From Paguma larvata (lineage: Eukaryota > Chordata > Mammalia > Carnivora > Viverridae): a DNA stretch of 64,000 nucleotides. The stretch is taken from positions 75,675,312-75,739,311 of the forward strand of contig CM057826.1 of assembly GCA_030068075.1 (NCBI GenBank), written 5' to 3'. The position numbers were made by a program, and so were the translations under genes. Position 1 is the stretch's first letter. Each line of letters starts with the position of its first letter. Shown one piece after another: positions 22,173-34,639 of the stretch. The notes below the pieces were generated by a model, which worked only from the letters and a program-made list of their open reading frames with translations, had not been told where the DNA came from and did not search any database.

Positions 22173-22185
22173 AAAAATACATCTA

Positions 22186-25100
22186 AGCAACCTTTTTTTC
22201 AAAATCCATGCAGTATTCCTCTTTCTACTTGAAATAATTTATGGAAGGATATCACCTCACATAGTTTTCTATCTCAGGTCTTATCCATTCATTTGCTGAT
22301 GAACAGTCAAGTGGCACCTAGTCAATACTTCAGATGCATAACTTATCAGCCCACTATCTTCTCTTCTGGAAGATATGGAGGTTATACTTCCAACACTGCT
22401 ACTACTACGTTCCACATTTTCCCTGCATTTTCTAGGTGCGGTTTGTCTGACCACTTGATTCTCAACTGTTTTTTATTCCTTTTGATCCTCTTGGAAAAGA
22501 ACAGGAGTGGTTGTAAATATTACATGGGTCACCTGCACATCCTGTCACTTGCAGGGAGAAAGGGTCCTACTACACTGATGTTACAGTGAAAAAGACGTGA
22601 GATAAGGCAGGTAATCCCATCAAGGCTATGGCTCTCAGCAATTCAGGATACCTGGTGAATGGTTGTAATATACTTTAGACTCCAATTCACAAACAGTAAT
22701 TGTTCTCTGGGTTTTTCAGGCAATCTCCCGCATCCTGACACCCCCAGACAATAACCTACTATTTTAAATTCTCAAGTAAAGCTCTTATAGCAGTTTTGAA
22801 TACTGAACCTTACTGACAGTTCTATTTCAAAAGAAATAAATTATACTTCTCCTGCCTTTTTTATGGGAATCACTTGTACTTATGGAAAACTTTAATCTCC
22901 AGAAAGTAAGAATTCAAAGTACAAATAAGGCTGTAAATCAGAAGAAGAGTGTCTTGACCAAATGGGCTCCACTTCATTACTGATCACTGAGTGATGATGT
23001 CCTTTAGGGTCGTGGTGTAACAGAGATGGTGGAGAAGTAGGAACAGAGGCAAGACAAGTGTCCCCCTTTCATGAATAATGTGTTACATTATGTTAACATA
23101 ACATGTTTAAGCATAATTTTAGCAAACACACTTTGAGAAAATACTTTTTTACTTATGCAATCCCTATAGTTTGATAAAACATTAGAATTTTAGAATATTG
23201 GAACTAAAGACGAATTCAATAATCATTTAGCTCAAATTCCATATTTTTAAGATCAAAAGTAAGCAATCAGATTGTGTGATTAGCCTCAAGTTCCTTAGAC
23301 AGTTAGGAGCAGATTGAGCTCTTGAAACAAACTTTTCTAGCACTCAGTCCAGTGTGCTTTTGTTTTTAAACTAATAGATTTTTCAGCTCTTCCTTTGGCA
23401 GAAGGGAAATAGTTATTCTGGAAAATATTCCCAAAGAATCAGCATATTTCCTGTCATGAAAAGTTTGAGGGGATTCAGGAAACATGGAATTGCCGTGAGC
23501 TTTAGCATGAAGAAAAAAATGCAAGAAATGAAAGGGACCAGTAGCAAAAGCCACTCTGATGGTTGGCATGGGAGTATAGGTTTTAAAAAAAGAATCTATG
23601 TTTACTACCACAGTTTCAGTGAGTACTTTTTCACTCAGCATATGGAATTATCTAAGGTACCTGCCCAAGTGACAGGAGAGCGTATATGACTCATAGTCAT
23701 TCCATGGAGTAAAACTAAGTTTTAAAACTAACTGGCAGAGCTATGTGTATAACATCTACATATGGAATTTCCTGAAATATTCATGTAAACAATCATCCAT
23801 GTCATTGAATTTTATTATTGGTGATGGGTTGGTAAGATATTTTTAGGCCCAATGAGTAGTAAAAGTAAAAATCGCACAACTAATGACTAGCATAATATGT
23901 ACCATTTTGTAGTTCTGATTTTCTTTTGTCCAAAGACAGTTTTTCCATAAGATTATAGTGTATATTTTTTATCTTATCTCTGTCATTTAGAAGTTCCCAA
24001 CACAATAATCACTGAGCCCCTCCAATTCTTAGTCCAGCTGCATTAGAGTATACATGAGAAACTGACAACCCAAAATGATTGACTTGACTACTATGCACGA
24101 AACACCTACTCTTGTGCCTCAGATGCCTTCTGTATTCTAGTAAGAAAAGGATATAAGTGATATAAATTGTAATCTTGAGGTTAGAAGTTACTTTTTAAAA
24201 GATACAAATCCTTTTAGACCCTAAAGTGACAGCTTGTACAAATTTTCATTTGTTGAAAGTACAATCTGTCTAAAGGCTGGCACTAAATAAGAGAAACAAT
24301 GCATCTAACAGGGAAAAAGGTGCGTTATTCTGGTTGCCATCTAATGCTTTCTTTAGATCAACCATAAGAAAAGTTTCCTGTGTGAATGACAGCCCATAAA
24401 AGCACTGTATATAAGAAAAGGACACACTGGACTTTATCCAGCTGAAATGTCTCAGCTGGTAAAATGATTTAATGGAAAAAATTGTGAGGGAATGTAGAAA
24501 GATAATGGATTTCAATGACTAACTTACTTATATGTCCTGCGCTCCTTTCCTTCCTTCTGTCTGTCTCTCTCCTTTTTCTTTCTGTCTCTTTCTCCATTTA
24601 CCTGTTTTCTTTGTTTCTTTACACTTTTAGGGAGGGGTACCAATTTGTATGGTAATGTTGTGGTGCCCACAGGCCACTAGATGTTCATCACAACCCTAAG
24701 GACTTTACAGCACCAAAGAGTGCACCTTAGTAGTATACAGATTAAAAACAACAACAATAACAACAATCAGGAGATTCAGAGACCGCAAGATGGAAGGCAG
24801 ATTGTGACAGAAGACTAACTGTATTACACATGTATGACACTGTCTCACTGAAGGTGAGGAAAAAGGCTCTGATCTTACTTTGAAAATACACAAACACTGT
24901 ATTCTATGTAATAAAGGTTTTTTTTTTTTCTCAAGTGGGTACATGTTAATAACTCTGAAACAATTACACACATATGCTGGGATTGAACAAATAAGTAAAA
25001 GAATCATGTTGGTGGGAGCTTCTTACTGTTGGAGTAGGAGTTACAGGTAAGTAAGGGAGTAAGGCTAGTATGAGTCCTGTGGTACTGGACTAAAGTTGCT

Positions 25101-25194
25101 ACTGAGTTCATTAGAAACTTACATTTAGCTTAATATGGATACAAACCGATAAAAATAATTACAGAGAGACATACATGTTAGCATATATCCATTT
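22186..25194. other. Unassigned sequence
   Basis: About 3 kb without a confidently named repeat. Open frames at 22293-22589 (+), 23366-23641 and 23456-23689 (opposite strands, mutually overlapping), 24270-24515 and 24705-25007 (-) have no domain. 24540-24600 is a pyrimidine-rich low-complexity stretch and 24745-24768 an AAC-rich run. Confidence 0.45.
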
Positions 25195-26455
25195 ATTTCT
25201 TAGCCCTGCCTGCTGAACGGGCCTTGAAACAGTGACGCTCTGGGAGTACTGAGCTCAACTACGCCAAAGGTCATAGGTACTGATACCATTCTCAAGTAAA
25301 AGAAACCGTGGCTCCTTGGGGAAATGGCTGATCCTAGGGTTATACCTGGGAATATACGAGATGGGCCTGAAGCATATTACAATGTTAAGAAGTAAGGGAA
25401 TGCTCAAAACAAAATGATGTGGGTATGCAGAAGGGACATAGGAGGCAACTGATCGAGGTTACAATGGTGAAAGATGAAACAATTTGAATGGCAATATAAA
25501 AAAAATTTTACTGGACTGTAACCCAAATTATAAAGCAAACATCCATGATTTCTGATAAAATACATGATTGAAGGAATAAATGAATGGAAGCAAAGAGATA
25601 CATCTCCTATAAAGAAGAACGAATAATTCAATCATCCCCAAGAAGGTGGAGTTTAGCTCCCTGTTTTTTTAGTGCGATCTATACTTAGTGACTTGTTTCT
25701 AAAGAATAGAGTATGAGAAAGGAGGAGAGCTAACTTTACAGTGCAGATATCTGACAGATACTATCTCAGTCTGATAATCAAGGTTAACATTGCCAGTGAT
25801 AACTCATGTTATTGGTATGTACCCTTGCGGTGATGTGATGAGAACGGCATTTTACTTCCGTGGTCTTCCTTTCAAACACTCAAAACCCTAGTCAAGAAAA
25901 ATATCAGACAAACTCCAAATTGAGGAATATTCAGTCCTCAACACCATTGAGGTAATCAAAAACAAAGAAAATTAGAGAAACTTTCACAAAGCAGAGGAGG
26001 TTAAAAAGACAAGAAGATTAAACCAGCATGTGATTTTTTAGATGGGACCATGGAACGAGAAAAGTGTATTAGAGAGAAACTAATAAAAATGGGTGCCTGG
26101 GTGGGTTAGTTGGTTAAATATCTTAACTCTTGATTTTGGCTCAGGTCACGATCTCACGGTTTTGGTTTTTAAGTTTGTGCTTGCACTTCTCTCCCTTTCT
26201 CTATGGCCCTCCCCCACTCACTCTTTCTTTCTCTCTCACACTTTCATTCTCAAAATAAATACATAAATAAATAAAATAAAAGCTAAAAAGGTATGGTGTT
26301 TAGTTCATTGTAATGTACCAATATGTGTTTTTAGTTATATCCAATATACCATATGAGTTTAATATGTGGAGAAACTGTATATTCTCTCTGTCCTATCTTT
26401 ATAACATTTATAGACCTATAAAGCTATTCTAAAAGTTAAATAAAAGTTTCCATAA
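25195..26455 (+). mobile_element. Ancient L1ME-like LINE-1 3'-UTR, split by a SINE
   Basis: Collinear with an old L1M(E) 3' UTR: 'gaaaccgtggctccttgggg' near 25303, 'gcctgaagcatattacaatg' near 25366, 'gaggttacaatggtgaaaga' near 25455, 'gtaacccaaattataaagc' near 25518, 'tcaatcatccccaagaagg' near 25629, 'tgatgtgatgagaacggca' near 25832, 'catggaacgagaaaagtgta' near 26049, and after the SINE 'tttagttcattgtaatgtac' near 26299 and 'ttctaaaagttaaataaaag' near 26429. No coding capacity. The subfamily name is uncertain. Confidence 0.6.
26090..26285 (+). mobile_element. Feline SINE (SINEC type), diverged with internal loss
   Basis: Head 'gggtgcctgggtgggttagt', then 'ggctcaggtcacgatctcac', but the part after the B-box region ('gggctctgtgctgacag...' in other copies) is replaced by 'tttttaagtttgtgcttgca', so the body is deleted or rearranged. 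Tail (AAATA)n. It interrupts the L1ME-like 3' UTR. Confidence 0.85.
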
Positions 26456-27474
26456 AATTAAGTTGGTAAAAGTTTCATTTTTATGCTTATAATTATTCCT
26501 GAAAATCAGAGAAAATATGAAATAGTGTCAATAAATAGAAGAAATGAAATTGACAATCTTGTTCTGGGGGAAAATATGGGGAGAATGGAGCCAGGGCAAA
26601 TTTTATGATGTCTTATTTTTAATTTTGCTACTCTTCTACATCAGATAAAGTTTTAATGCTAGACAAGTTCAATAGGGTTGCTTATAATTTATCTATAAAA
26701 TAAATTTTAATAGGGAAGGGGAAATAATTTTAAAGACAGATTTGCTGTTTCGTCCCACAGCATATCAGTTCTACAGAATCTAAGCAACTTGCCTTTACAC
26801 TTGGTATTACAGCTATAACTCAATGTAAAGGCAGTATTTCTATCTAAGATATTTCTTCCTCAGCCAAAGTATGGAGGAAATCATTAGATTACCAACCTGT
26901 ATGTAGGGTTACAACTCTTGTTTTTATGAAATAAGGTAAACTTTCTCCAGGACATGAAAATACAAAGAGTCTTTTTTTTTTCTCTTTTTAAAAGATATCT
27001 ACCTTTTCTTAGAAGAGAGAATTGGATGTCATTGATAGCAGAAAATAACTTTTATGAGTTTCAGATTCCCTGGAACTTTTTTTTCTAAGTAATGTTGAGT
27101 CTTCTGAGAAGGAAGGGAAAATGAAATAATATGCCATTGCCCTAGAAAATCCCCATTGCTTTTGGTTTCCTGACATAAAAGGGAAAATTTTGTAAGTCTT
27201 GTACTACAAAACATTAATTGTTTACTGGAAATACCATGGAGTTGAATTTCTAATACATCTCTTAGGACTTTTAAGACCTCAAGTAAAATTGAAGTCCACT
27301 TTAGCAAAATGCAAATCTTCAGAGGAGCAGGGATCCATGACATTCTCCCCTTGGGTGTGATGGGAACAGATATTCTCAAAACCACACATGATAGCTATGT
27401 AAACTTCAAGATGGAGTGGGGGACTGAGGCAGCTTTCCAGATAATGATGATCACAAAGCTATTTGGGCCTCAAT
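26456..27474. other. Unassigned sequence
   Basis: No gene or repeat is recognised. The 118-codon minus-strand frame (27029-27385) has no domain, a low-complexity lysine/leucine composition and no splice context that I can defend. Confidence 0.45.
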
Positions 27475-27900
27475 TATAGGTATCCCCCACTATTCAAAAG
27501 TTTGCAGTACACCACTTTGCTTTTGAGAAAGACCTACATTAGTGTCTGTCTTCACTAACTGAAAGAAATCTGAGAGGATTTTTACTTTTACCAAAAAAAA
27601 AACAAACAAAAAAAAAAAAACAGGCGAGAAGCAAAAATAGTGCTGTGTGTTTGTAGTGCGGTGAGTTGTTACAGAAGCCACCTACTCCCCGGCAGCAAGA
27701 ATATCACTGTCACACTTCTTTCCTAGGAACTATACTCAGCATCAAGGCTCCAAAACTTTGAGCTGTGTCTGTGAACTTCTGTGTTTATCTTAATTTATTT
27801 TATGTATCCGTTAGCAAGATGTGTCTTAAGGTATCAAAAAAGCCTAAGAGAGTTTATTTTTTTGAGTCTGTGAATGCTCAAATTTAATGAGTGGTAATAA
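27475..27900 (+). mobile_element. Possible Tigger-like DNA transposon fossil
   Basis: 'ggtatcccccactattcaaa', 'tacaccactttgcttttgag', 'aaagacctacattagt' and 'tcactaactgaaagaaatc' follow an old mammalian DNA-transposon (TcMar-Tigger-like) terminal region I recognise only loosely. The poly-A stretch at 27592-27622 interrupts it. Beyond, 'gtatcaaaaaagcctaagag' near 27831 resembles the internal part. Terminal repeats at the right end were not found. Confidence 0.4.
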
Positions 27901-29252
27901 CTTCTATACTTCACTCCATTTGAGCTTATGAAAGATTTCATACGAACACTCTACTATGGGGAGAGGGGCTTTGTCTTGACACTGCATGGGAACTCCAGAC
28001 TTGAAAATGCTCCCCTTAGGAAGTAAAATATTCACTGTTAGGGAGTTTTCATAGAGAAAAGCCAGGGACAGAAATAAATGCATGGACATAGACATGATTT
28101 TGATATTTTAATCTATGCAAAACAGCTTTGAGTTAATTAAAAACTTTGCTAACAGAGCTTCTCATTTAAGCTATACTGCTACATTAGAAATTCCTTAGGA
28201 GGAGAGAAAAAATTTAGGTAAAAAGGACAAATACATTGAATTTTGGCTTGGAAAGTCTCATGTAAGCAGGGTCCAAAAGGTCCTACTTCCTGGAATATCC
28301 CTGGTATACAGCATTGTTACAGTGGCATTGTCAACTCTCACATCCTACCCCCTTAACTCTCCAACGTTTTCTGGTTTGAGTTAAACAGCCATCCTATTTA
28401 AAGGTCATTGGGTCCAGCACCAATTCATGTTGTTTTCTCAATTTGATGGTCTGAAGGGCAGCAAAGCAAAGCAAATTTAAAGAACTAATGTATGTGACCA
28501 TACATACTAGGATATTATTCATCAATGGCACAAATTTTGTATCTGGCATTTTAATACAGTTTTTTTCAAAGGCATAACCTTTAAAATTTCTTCCCTAAGA
28601 GGGCAATACATTGAAAACTAAGGGAAGGAATCAGGCAGATAGGAAATCTAAACATTACCTATGTTACTGAGAGAGGTAAGTCGCAAGATGTGGCTTAGTG
28701 TGAAAAGCAATTGAATTTTCTAATATTGGACCCTAGGACTACTTTTCCTTAATGGGACTGGCCCAGATAGGAGTAAGAACAGGAGCATCAGCCCTCTGCA
28801 GGCTGCTCAGCTCCACAAAGAGGAGGAGCTGAGCCCACTGGGCCTAGTTCATTCTAATCAACTGTACCAGTTTCTACCATGTCTCAAGTAAGTGAATAGG
28901 GTTCAGGCTTGTCACACCAAGGTAGCTCCATGGAAGGAAGCCACAAAATGGGGGGAAAGACTTCCTCCAAGGAAAATTTCTTTTATTAAGGAGAAGAGAG
29001 AGAGAATATAAAAAGTTTTAGTGACTTTGTTTTTGTGACAAGGGTAAAACAACATTTTAGATGAAAAAGTTGTATATTCAGAAAAAGTAGATGAGTTTCC
29101 TAGCATTGCTGTAAAGGTGAGCAGAGAAATTGCCCCCTAAAATGCAGATGTACTTTCCCTTTCTAACACATACTAATACCCCAAAACTTCTTCCCACTGA
29201 AAATGTAGATTCCTTGTCGGCCCACTTCTCTGTTTTGAGGCAACTGTCCTAG
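27901..29252. other. Unassigned sequence
   Basis: No gene or repeat family is recognised. It contains a 10-bp inverted repeat 28805-28814 / 28825-28834 (arm gctcagctcc, 10-nt spacer) in a locally GC-richer patch. Confidence 0.45.
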
Positions 29253-29580
29253 GATGTCATCGACAAACGAACATTATAGTTGGAGCTGGTCACCTGCGGT
29301 CAGCGTTGTTCTGTGCAGAAGTTGTTTTCCGTATATGGTGACAGACAGTACTGGACCCGAAGACATTTTGTTTTGCAGAGTGATTGTTCACATTGCTTCT
29401 GATCTCACATCACACTGTTGGAACCAATTGCATCATCTGACACAAATCATCATGTCCGCAAGGTGCTCGTTCTCAGTCACAATTACAGATTTCTTATCTA
29501 TTTGTGCAGAAAGTGAAAACAGGGGTGTGCTGATGAGTTTCCAAGCTGAACACACTGATTCATTTCCAGGGAAGGAAAAG
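29253..29580 (+). other. Candidate exon-like, CpG-richer single-copy block
   Basis: A 328-bp block opening after 'caactgtcctag' (AG at 29251-29252) and closing with 'ggaaaag' directly before 'gtaagaag' (29581), which is a near-consensus 5' splice site. One frame stays open across the whole block from ATG at 29254. It holds at least eight CpG dinucleotides within about 230 bp, against almost none in flanking kilobases. The translation has no domain I recognise and the acceptor pyrimidine tract is interrupted. It could be a non-coding RNA exon, a conserved regulatory element, an old repeat unknown to me, or chance. I do not call a gene. Confidence 0.25.
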
Positions 29581-30929
29581 GTAAGAAGATGGCATGTTTC
29601 TCCTCAGTAGACTGAAGCCCGGACAATCAGCAGTATGTTCCGTTTTACATTTAGATTAAATGTCCTTTTTCCCAGCAGCTGCCCAGTGATTACCACAGAG
29701 GGGATTTTGATAGCTTGGTGAGAGGGATGATTGCCTTTCCCCCTCCTCCGCTTAGTCTTCTCTTTGGCTTCTGAGCTGTGCAGGAGACTGAAAGGCAAGT
29801 GTTGATAGCTTCTCTGACTCAGCATTTTTTGTGGTTTGCCTTATTTTTGATGGATCTTGAGCTTTAGGAGCGAGATGCCTCTCTCTTAGAATTTCAGGTT
29901 AGGCCATCTTGTGAAGGGCACGGGTGAATACAGTAGTGTTTACCAAAGGATTTCTATAAAGAACCAAATCAGTGCTTGGGATCATTTCCTGCTTTAGCAC
30001 AAAATTCAAATCCCTCTATAGTTTTGTTTTTAATGGCTCTTCTCCTCCCACCTCCAACACACATAGAGCTTCTAAAATTTTACATTTTTGGTGTCACTTG
30101 AGGCATTTCTCCTATTAAATTCTTCTGTTTGTTGTTGATTGCTCATTTTATTTGTATGTTTATGTTTATTTATTTACCTGATAGATTATTGGAATGTCCC
30201 GCTGGGTCCCAAACTGTTTATATGGTCCCTTGGCAACTCGAATATAACACTTTCTGAATTATTTGAAGGAGCTTTGCTTTTGTACGAGATTAAGCTATAC
30301 TGTCTATTCCAGAAAACATGAGAGAGGGGGGAAGTCAATAGTAAAAGCAGAGCAACATTCCATCTCTCTTTCCCCACGACTCCTAAGAACATCTGGTCTC
30401 ATTAATCTCTAGCGCCTTGCTATATGTGATAGACATATCCTGAGTTCCATTCATCTCAAGCATGGTCCATTGAAAACTGCTGTTGCATAGTAATGTGGGC
30501 AGATGCTTTGAAAGCATGTGGTTTTCAAAGTGTTCAAAAGGACCTGCATTGTCTGGTAGGGTGAGAATAGAACACAGGATGGCCAACCTTATGGTCATTG
30601 CTAGGAGTATGGCTCAGGTCAGAAACAGCTGAAGGATTAATACCACAAATTGGGTGGTCCTAGCTTAATTTCTTACAGATTATTATGGGGAGTAAATGTG
30701 GACAACCACAGAGTGAATTATGTCTCAGCTTCCATAATGTGGTTTCTGAGAGTCCATGGCCTAAGACTGCCATATGGTGCAAACACTTAGAGAACTTTAG
30801 CAATAGAATTACTTTAAAATTCAAAATTTCATGCAAATTCTGCAACTGGGGTCCTGTGTAGGCTAACTATGATAGAATTACTGACTTTGCTTGGAATCTA
30901 TGGTGAAAAGTGGAGGGATCTTAGACAGA
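29581..30929. other. Unassigned sequence
   Basis: No gene or repeat family is recognised. Short frames on both strands (29604-29825 -, 30139-30321 +, 30186-30392 -, 30383-30598 -, 30660-30845 -) overlap each other and lack domains. Confidence 0.45.
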
Positions 30930-31110
30930 TATAGATTTGAATTACATTTGGGCAAGAGATATAACTAACTCTAGCCTTAGGGAAAGTGATGTAAGCTCTC
31001 TAAACCTCAATGTCATCATACATAAAATTGGGATAAACTTGTTCAACCTCAGGGATTGTGAGGATTAAGTGAGAGAACACATGACATTAACTGAAACACA
31101 GCAGGAAAAT
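30930..31110 (+). repeat. MIR SINE fragment
   Basis: 'aagctctctaaacctcaatg', 'tcatcatacataaaattggg', 'ggattgtgaggattaagtga' and 'gagaacacatg' follow the second half of MIR. The 5' part is heavily degraded. Confidence 0.65.
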
Positions 31111-31726
31111 GTTCTAGCTCTCTTTCCTCAACAGAAATGAGTGAATGAAATTCTACTACATATTCTGAGATGAGTCTTCTAAAAAGCCATCAAAAAGATT
31201 AGACTGCTTCATTTTTGGGGGGATCCTTTAAGGAGTGGCATGAGATCAATGCCATGAATTACTCAGGGGTGAAGTCAGATGGTGTTGGGGATGAGCACTA
31301 CAGGCACCAATGAATTTAGCAGCTTAATTTGGGTCTTGAAATAGTAAGAACTCGACAAGCAATTTTAGCAAAGTGCTTTCGGTTATGTGCACATTTGCAC
31401 CTCTGATTTAGGGCAGCATATCCTTGAGAATGTGGGACTTTTGGAACAAAGAACTATCTAAAAATTCTTAGATTGATCATGATGTAGACTTTATTCTAAC
31501 TGTGGAGGCAAACAGTTCTTCTTTCTATAAGGTTTCTAGTTTTCAGGCCTAACTCAAATTTGCTTTTTTTGTGAAGTCTTGTCTTACTTCTCTGATGTAT
31601 GTTTTCTACACTCTGACAGCATTTAGCATTACTCACAATTTAACTCTCAATTAAATCTGCCTTGGATTACTTTCTTTTATTTGCCAATGTGATCATCTTT
31701 TCTCCCATCTAAAATAAAACAAAAAA
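31111..31726. other. Unassigned sequence
   Basis: No gene or repeat is confidently recognised. 31560-31700 may hold a degraded L2 piece ('aagtcttgtcttacttctct', 'cagcatttagcattactcac'). Confidence 0.4.
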
Positions 31727-31799
31727 CTTTTTAAATGTTTATTTAGTTTTGATATCTATATATCTATCTATAGATAGATATAGTTTTCTGTTTTATATG

Positions 31800-31850
<51 letters not shown>

Positions 31851-32022
31851 ACAAAGCGCAAGTGGGGAGGGGCAGAGAGAGAGGAAGATACAGAATCTGA
31901 AGCAGGCTCCAGGCTCTGAGCTGTCAGCATAGCTGACACAGCAGGGTTCAAACTCATGGACCATGAGATCATGATCTGAGCTGAAGCCAGACGCTTAACC
32001 AACTGAGCCACCCAGGTACCCC
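31727..32022 (-). mobile_element. Feline SINE (SINEC type) with expanded tail microsatellites
   Basis: The body from about 31850 to 32022 is standard (head ends 'gagccacccaggtacccc'; 'ctgtcagcatagctgacaca' is a local variant). The tail side is unusually long: 31727-31850 contains a TATC/GATA stretch forming a 24-bp perfect palindrome (31759-31782), then (TA)n at 31799-31819 and (GA)n at 31820-31844. Frames 31764-31964 and 31793-32011 are SINE artefacts with IYIYI and SLSLS runs. Confidence 0.9.
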
Positions 32023-32169
32023 AGCCCCCATTTAAATTTTTAATGTTGTTGTTCTGCTATACTACTTGTCAAAACTTATAATACCTCACTGTTACCATGA
32101 TCAGGAAGTACTTACTAATTAATTGCCTGATGTTTTAATGTTTTAGTGTAATTTATCCTGGTATCCAAA

Positions 32170-32560
32170 AAGTGTATACAGAGAGACTTCTAGCATTGAT
32201 CCTCATTTGGTTCTCTCCTTTCTAGAAATAAGAAACATTGCCCAGTCCTCTTGTAGAGCTCCGTAAGTAATTCTAGCCTATAAGCCATGTGTAGAAGTGA
32301 CAAGTTGCTTTCAGAATGAGGCAGTAAAAAGCCCTGCATAATTGCAGAGGCCATGCGTGGAAATGGTAAGACACAAGAAGAGATCACTGAGCTGCTGCCC
32401 TGAGGACAGCTGCCCAGGACAGCTAATGCCTAATGTTCACTGCGTATGTTCTGTGAGCAAGAAATTAACGGGTATTGTGTTGTCACTGGCATCTTGAGCT
32501 TAACTGGTATTCATAGCATTAACTTAGTCTCTCTTGACTAGTTGTAGCAGAGATTGTGAG
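32170..32560 (+). repeat. Old LTR-like repeat (MaLR/ERVL type), 3' part
   Basis: 'cattgcccagtcctcttgta', 'gttgctttcagaatgaggca', 'gccctgcataattgcagagg', 'gctgctgccctgaggacagc' and 'ttctgtgagcaagaaattaa' form the characteristic order of a widespread old mammalian LTR-type repeat. The 3' end is near 'cttgactagttgtag' at 32550. I am sure it is an ancient dispersed repeat but not of the family name. Confidence 0.5.
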
Positions 32561-33289
32561 GCACCACCTAGACCTTCACTTCTAGAAAGTTTGCTCACTT
32601 CTCTAGTAACTGGTTGCAGGCTATTCACAGCTGAATACCTTTCTGGGAATCGCAGTAGCTATAAAAAGTTTCCTGACCCAAGGCTCACTCTCAACAGAGC
32701 ATCTTGCATTGGATGACTGGTAGATAAGGCAGCATAAAGACACAACAGCTGCTGCCTCGACAGGGAACAGCTTTGAAGAAGGAGCAACAAAACTGCCTGT
32801 AGCAACTGCATTTAAATTCGACTCCTCCTTCTGCCAGCACTTGTTTCTCTCATTCCCTTACAGATGTTGATCCCAAGAGCACGCCCCATCAAACCTTTGC
32901 ATGTGTTTATCTGCCTCACAGCCTGTTTCCCAGGGAAACAGAACTAAGATATTAATACAGAGTTCTTTCAAATCCCAATAATAATGGAAAAACTTATAGA
33001 ATGAAGGCAACAGGGCTGTCGTTTGAGGCCCAGGAGAATCCTTTATCTGTCTACCTTAAACAGCATACACACAGAGATTCAGGAGCCTTTGTTTCTGCTA
33101 GTAATTACTCTGCAAATAAGACACTGTGACTTGGTTTCTTTGTTTGTCAAACAGGGATAGTAGCACAGGCTCTAATGAGAGCAAAGAGCTATCATGCAGA
33201 TCAAATGTGAAAGTATATAAAATATTATAATGTGTTTTAAATAAGCTATGATCTCTATGGATTTAATCTCACTTCACCAGCACTCAGAA
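32561..33289. other. Unassigned sequence
   Basis: No gene or repeat is recognised. Confidence 0.4.
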
Positions 33290-33450
33290 TGCCCTTGTAA
33301 TGCCGTTGTTGACTTATTTTTCTCAGATTTTCCAGCACATTGGAGCTCTCTCAGCACAGGAGGCATTTCAATATCTTTCAGTATTTACCTTAGCACCTAC
33401 CATAATGCCTCATATAAAGTAGGAGTCCAGTGCATATTTATTGAATACTC
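33290..33450 (+). repeat. L2 LINE 3'-end fragment
   Basis: 'ccttagcacctaccataatg', 'cctcatataaagtaggagtc' and 'tgcatatttattgaatact' match the L2 terminal block. The 123-codon frame 33248-33619 crosses this fossil and is not a gene. Confidence 0.55.
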
Positions 33451-34639
33451 CCTTTGGCGTCTGTACACCGGGGACATATACAGGAACTGTTATTTCAGAA
33501 AAGCTTTTCAATTCATGTTTGCAAAGAAAAGTGAGACAGAAGGGACATTAAGAAGACTCAGTGGGCCAACATCAATCCCATCTCCCATTTTCACTTTAAT
33601 TTGTAGAGGACAGATTTAATTCCCTCATGGAGGTATATCAACACTGTGTTTTAATGGAACATACTTGGAAAGGGAGAAAAAGTGAATCAATTCTAACCCC
33701 AAAAGACAAAAAGGTAATTTTGGCCTTAGGAGTGAAATTCAAGAAATAAAATAAATGGAGAGAGAATAAAAAAGGAAGGTTTGGGCCCGAGGCAGTTGGT
33801 GGAGAAAGGTATGGAGGAAGGCTGCAATTAGGAATTCATCTCGTTTAGAACAGCACTGCCACTTCACCAATCATAACACATGTAGGCATTTCTTTCAGAG
33901 AGAGGTTTCTTTTGAAGTAACTAATACTCAGAATCTTTTGAAGCAGTTAATACCCAGCTGTTTTGTATGCAACATAGACTTATACTCGTGTGTTTGATAT
34001 TTTGTTTTTGTCATAGTCTGGCTACATCTGCTGGAAGAGTTGTAGAGAGGTCGCCATGATCCCAAATGTGACATTAATAACAAGCAGTGTGTTAGGCCAA
34101 CAAAAGCAGTAAAAAGAAGACAGAGTATCTCCTCCAGTGGAGAAGAGTCCTACATCTTATTGTTTCCAGTGTTGTATTCCAATGAAGCATGACGCCATGG
34201 AACAATTGTTAATAATTTTTCCCCTAATCAGAGCAGATTGTGCTGAGCGAAGAAAGGAAAAATGTGTTATTGTGGTTCCATCAATTAAAGACTCATATAT
34301 TCATTGGCAACAAAAAGAAATAAGTGGTCACCGTTCTGTAACATATTTCAATGAAACTGCTTCATAATGACTATTACTATTCCAGGGATTATCTCACCAG
34401 ATTCATTGTGATAAATCTTTGCCAGTGACAGGAAATAAAATAGCATTACAATATGTTGGAGAGTTTAAGTCAGGCAGTTAAAATTAAAGGAGCATCATTT
34501 GCCTTCCTGAGATGCCCTTCAATTCAAGTGTTCTAAATACTTTACAGCCACAAATTAGTCTAAACCACTTTGTAAGTGCTTTTATTTTACTTTACACATG
34601 CCATTTAAATGGCTTGGTAGTAATCAGAAAAGTGTTTTA
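33451..34639. other. Unassigned sequence
   Basis: No gene or repeat family is recognised. The 76-codon frame at 34137-34367 (+) has no domain. Confidence 0.45.

Noticed and set aside
28805..28834. 10-bp GC-rich hairpin as a microRNA precursor or terminator
   Set aside because: The stem is too short for a microRNA precursor, and rho-independent termination does not apply in a mammal.
33248..33619. 123-codon open frame as a gene
   Set aside because: It crosses an L2 3'-end fossil and shows no domain.
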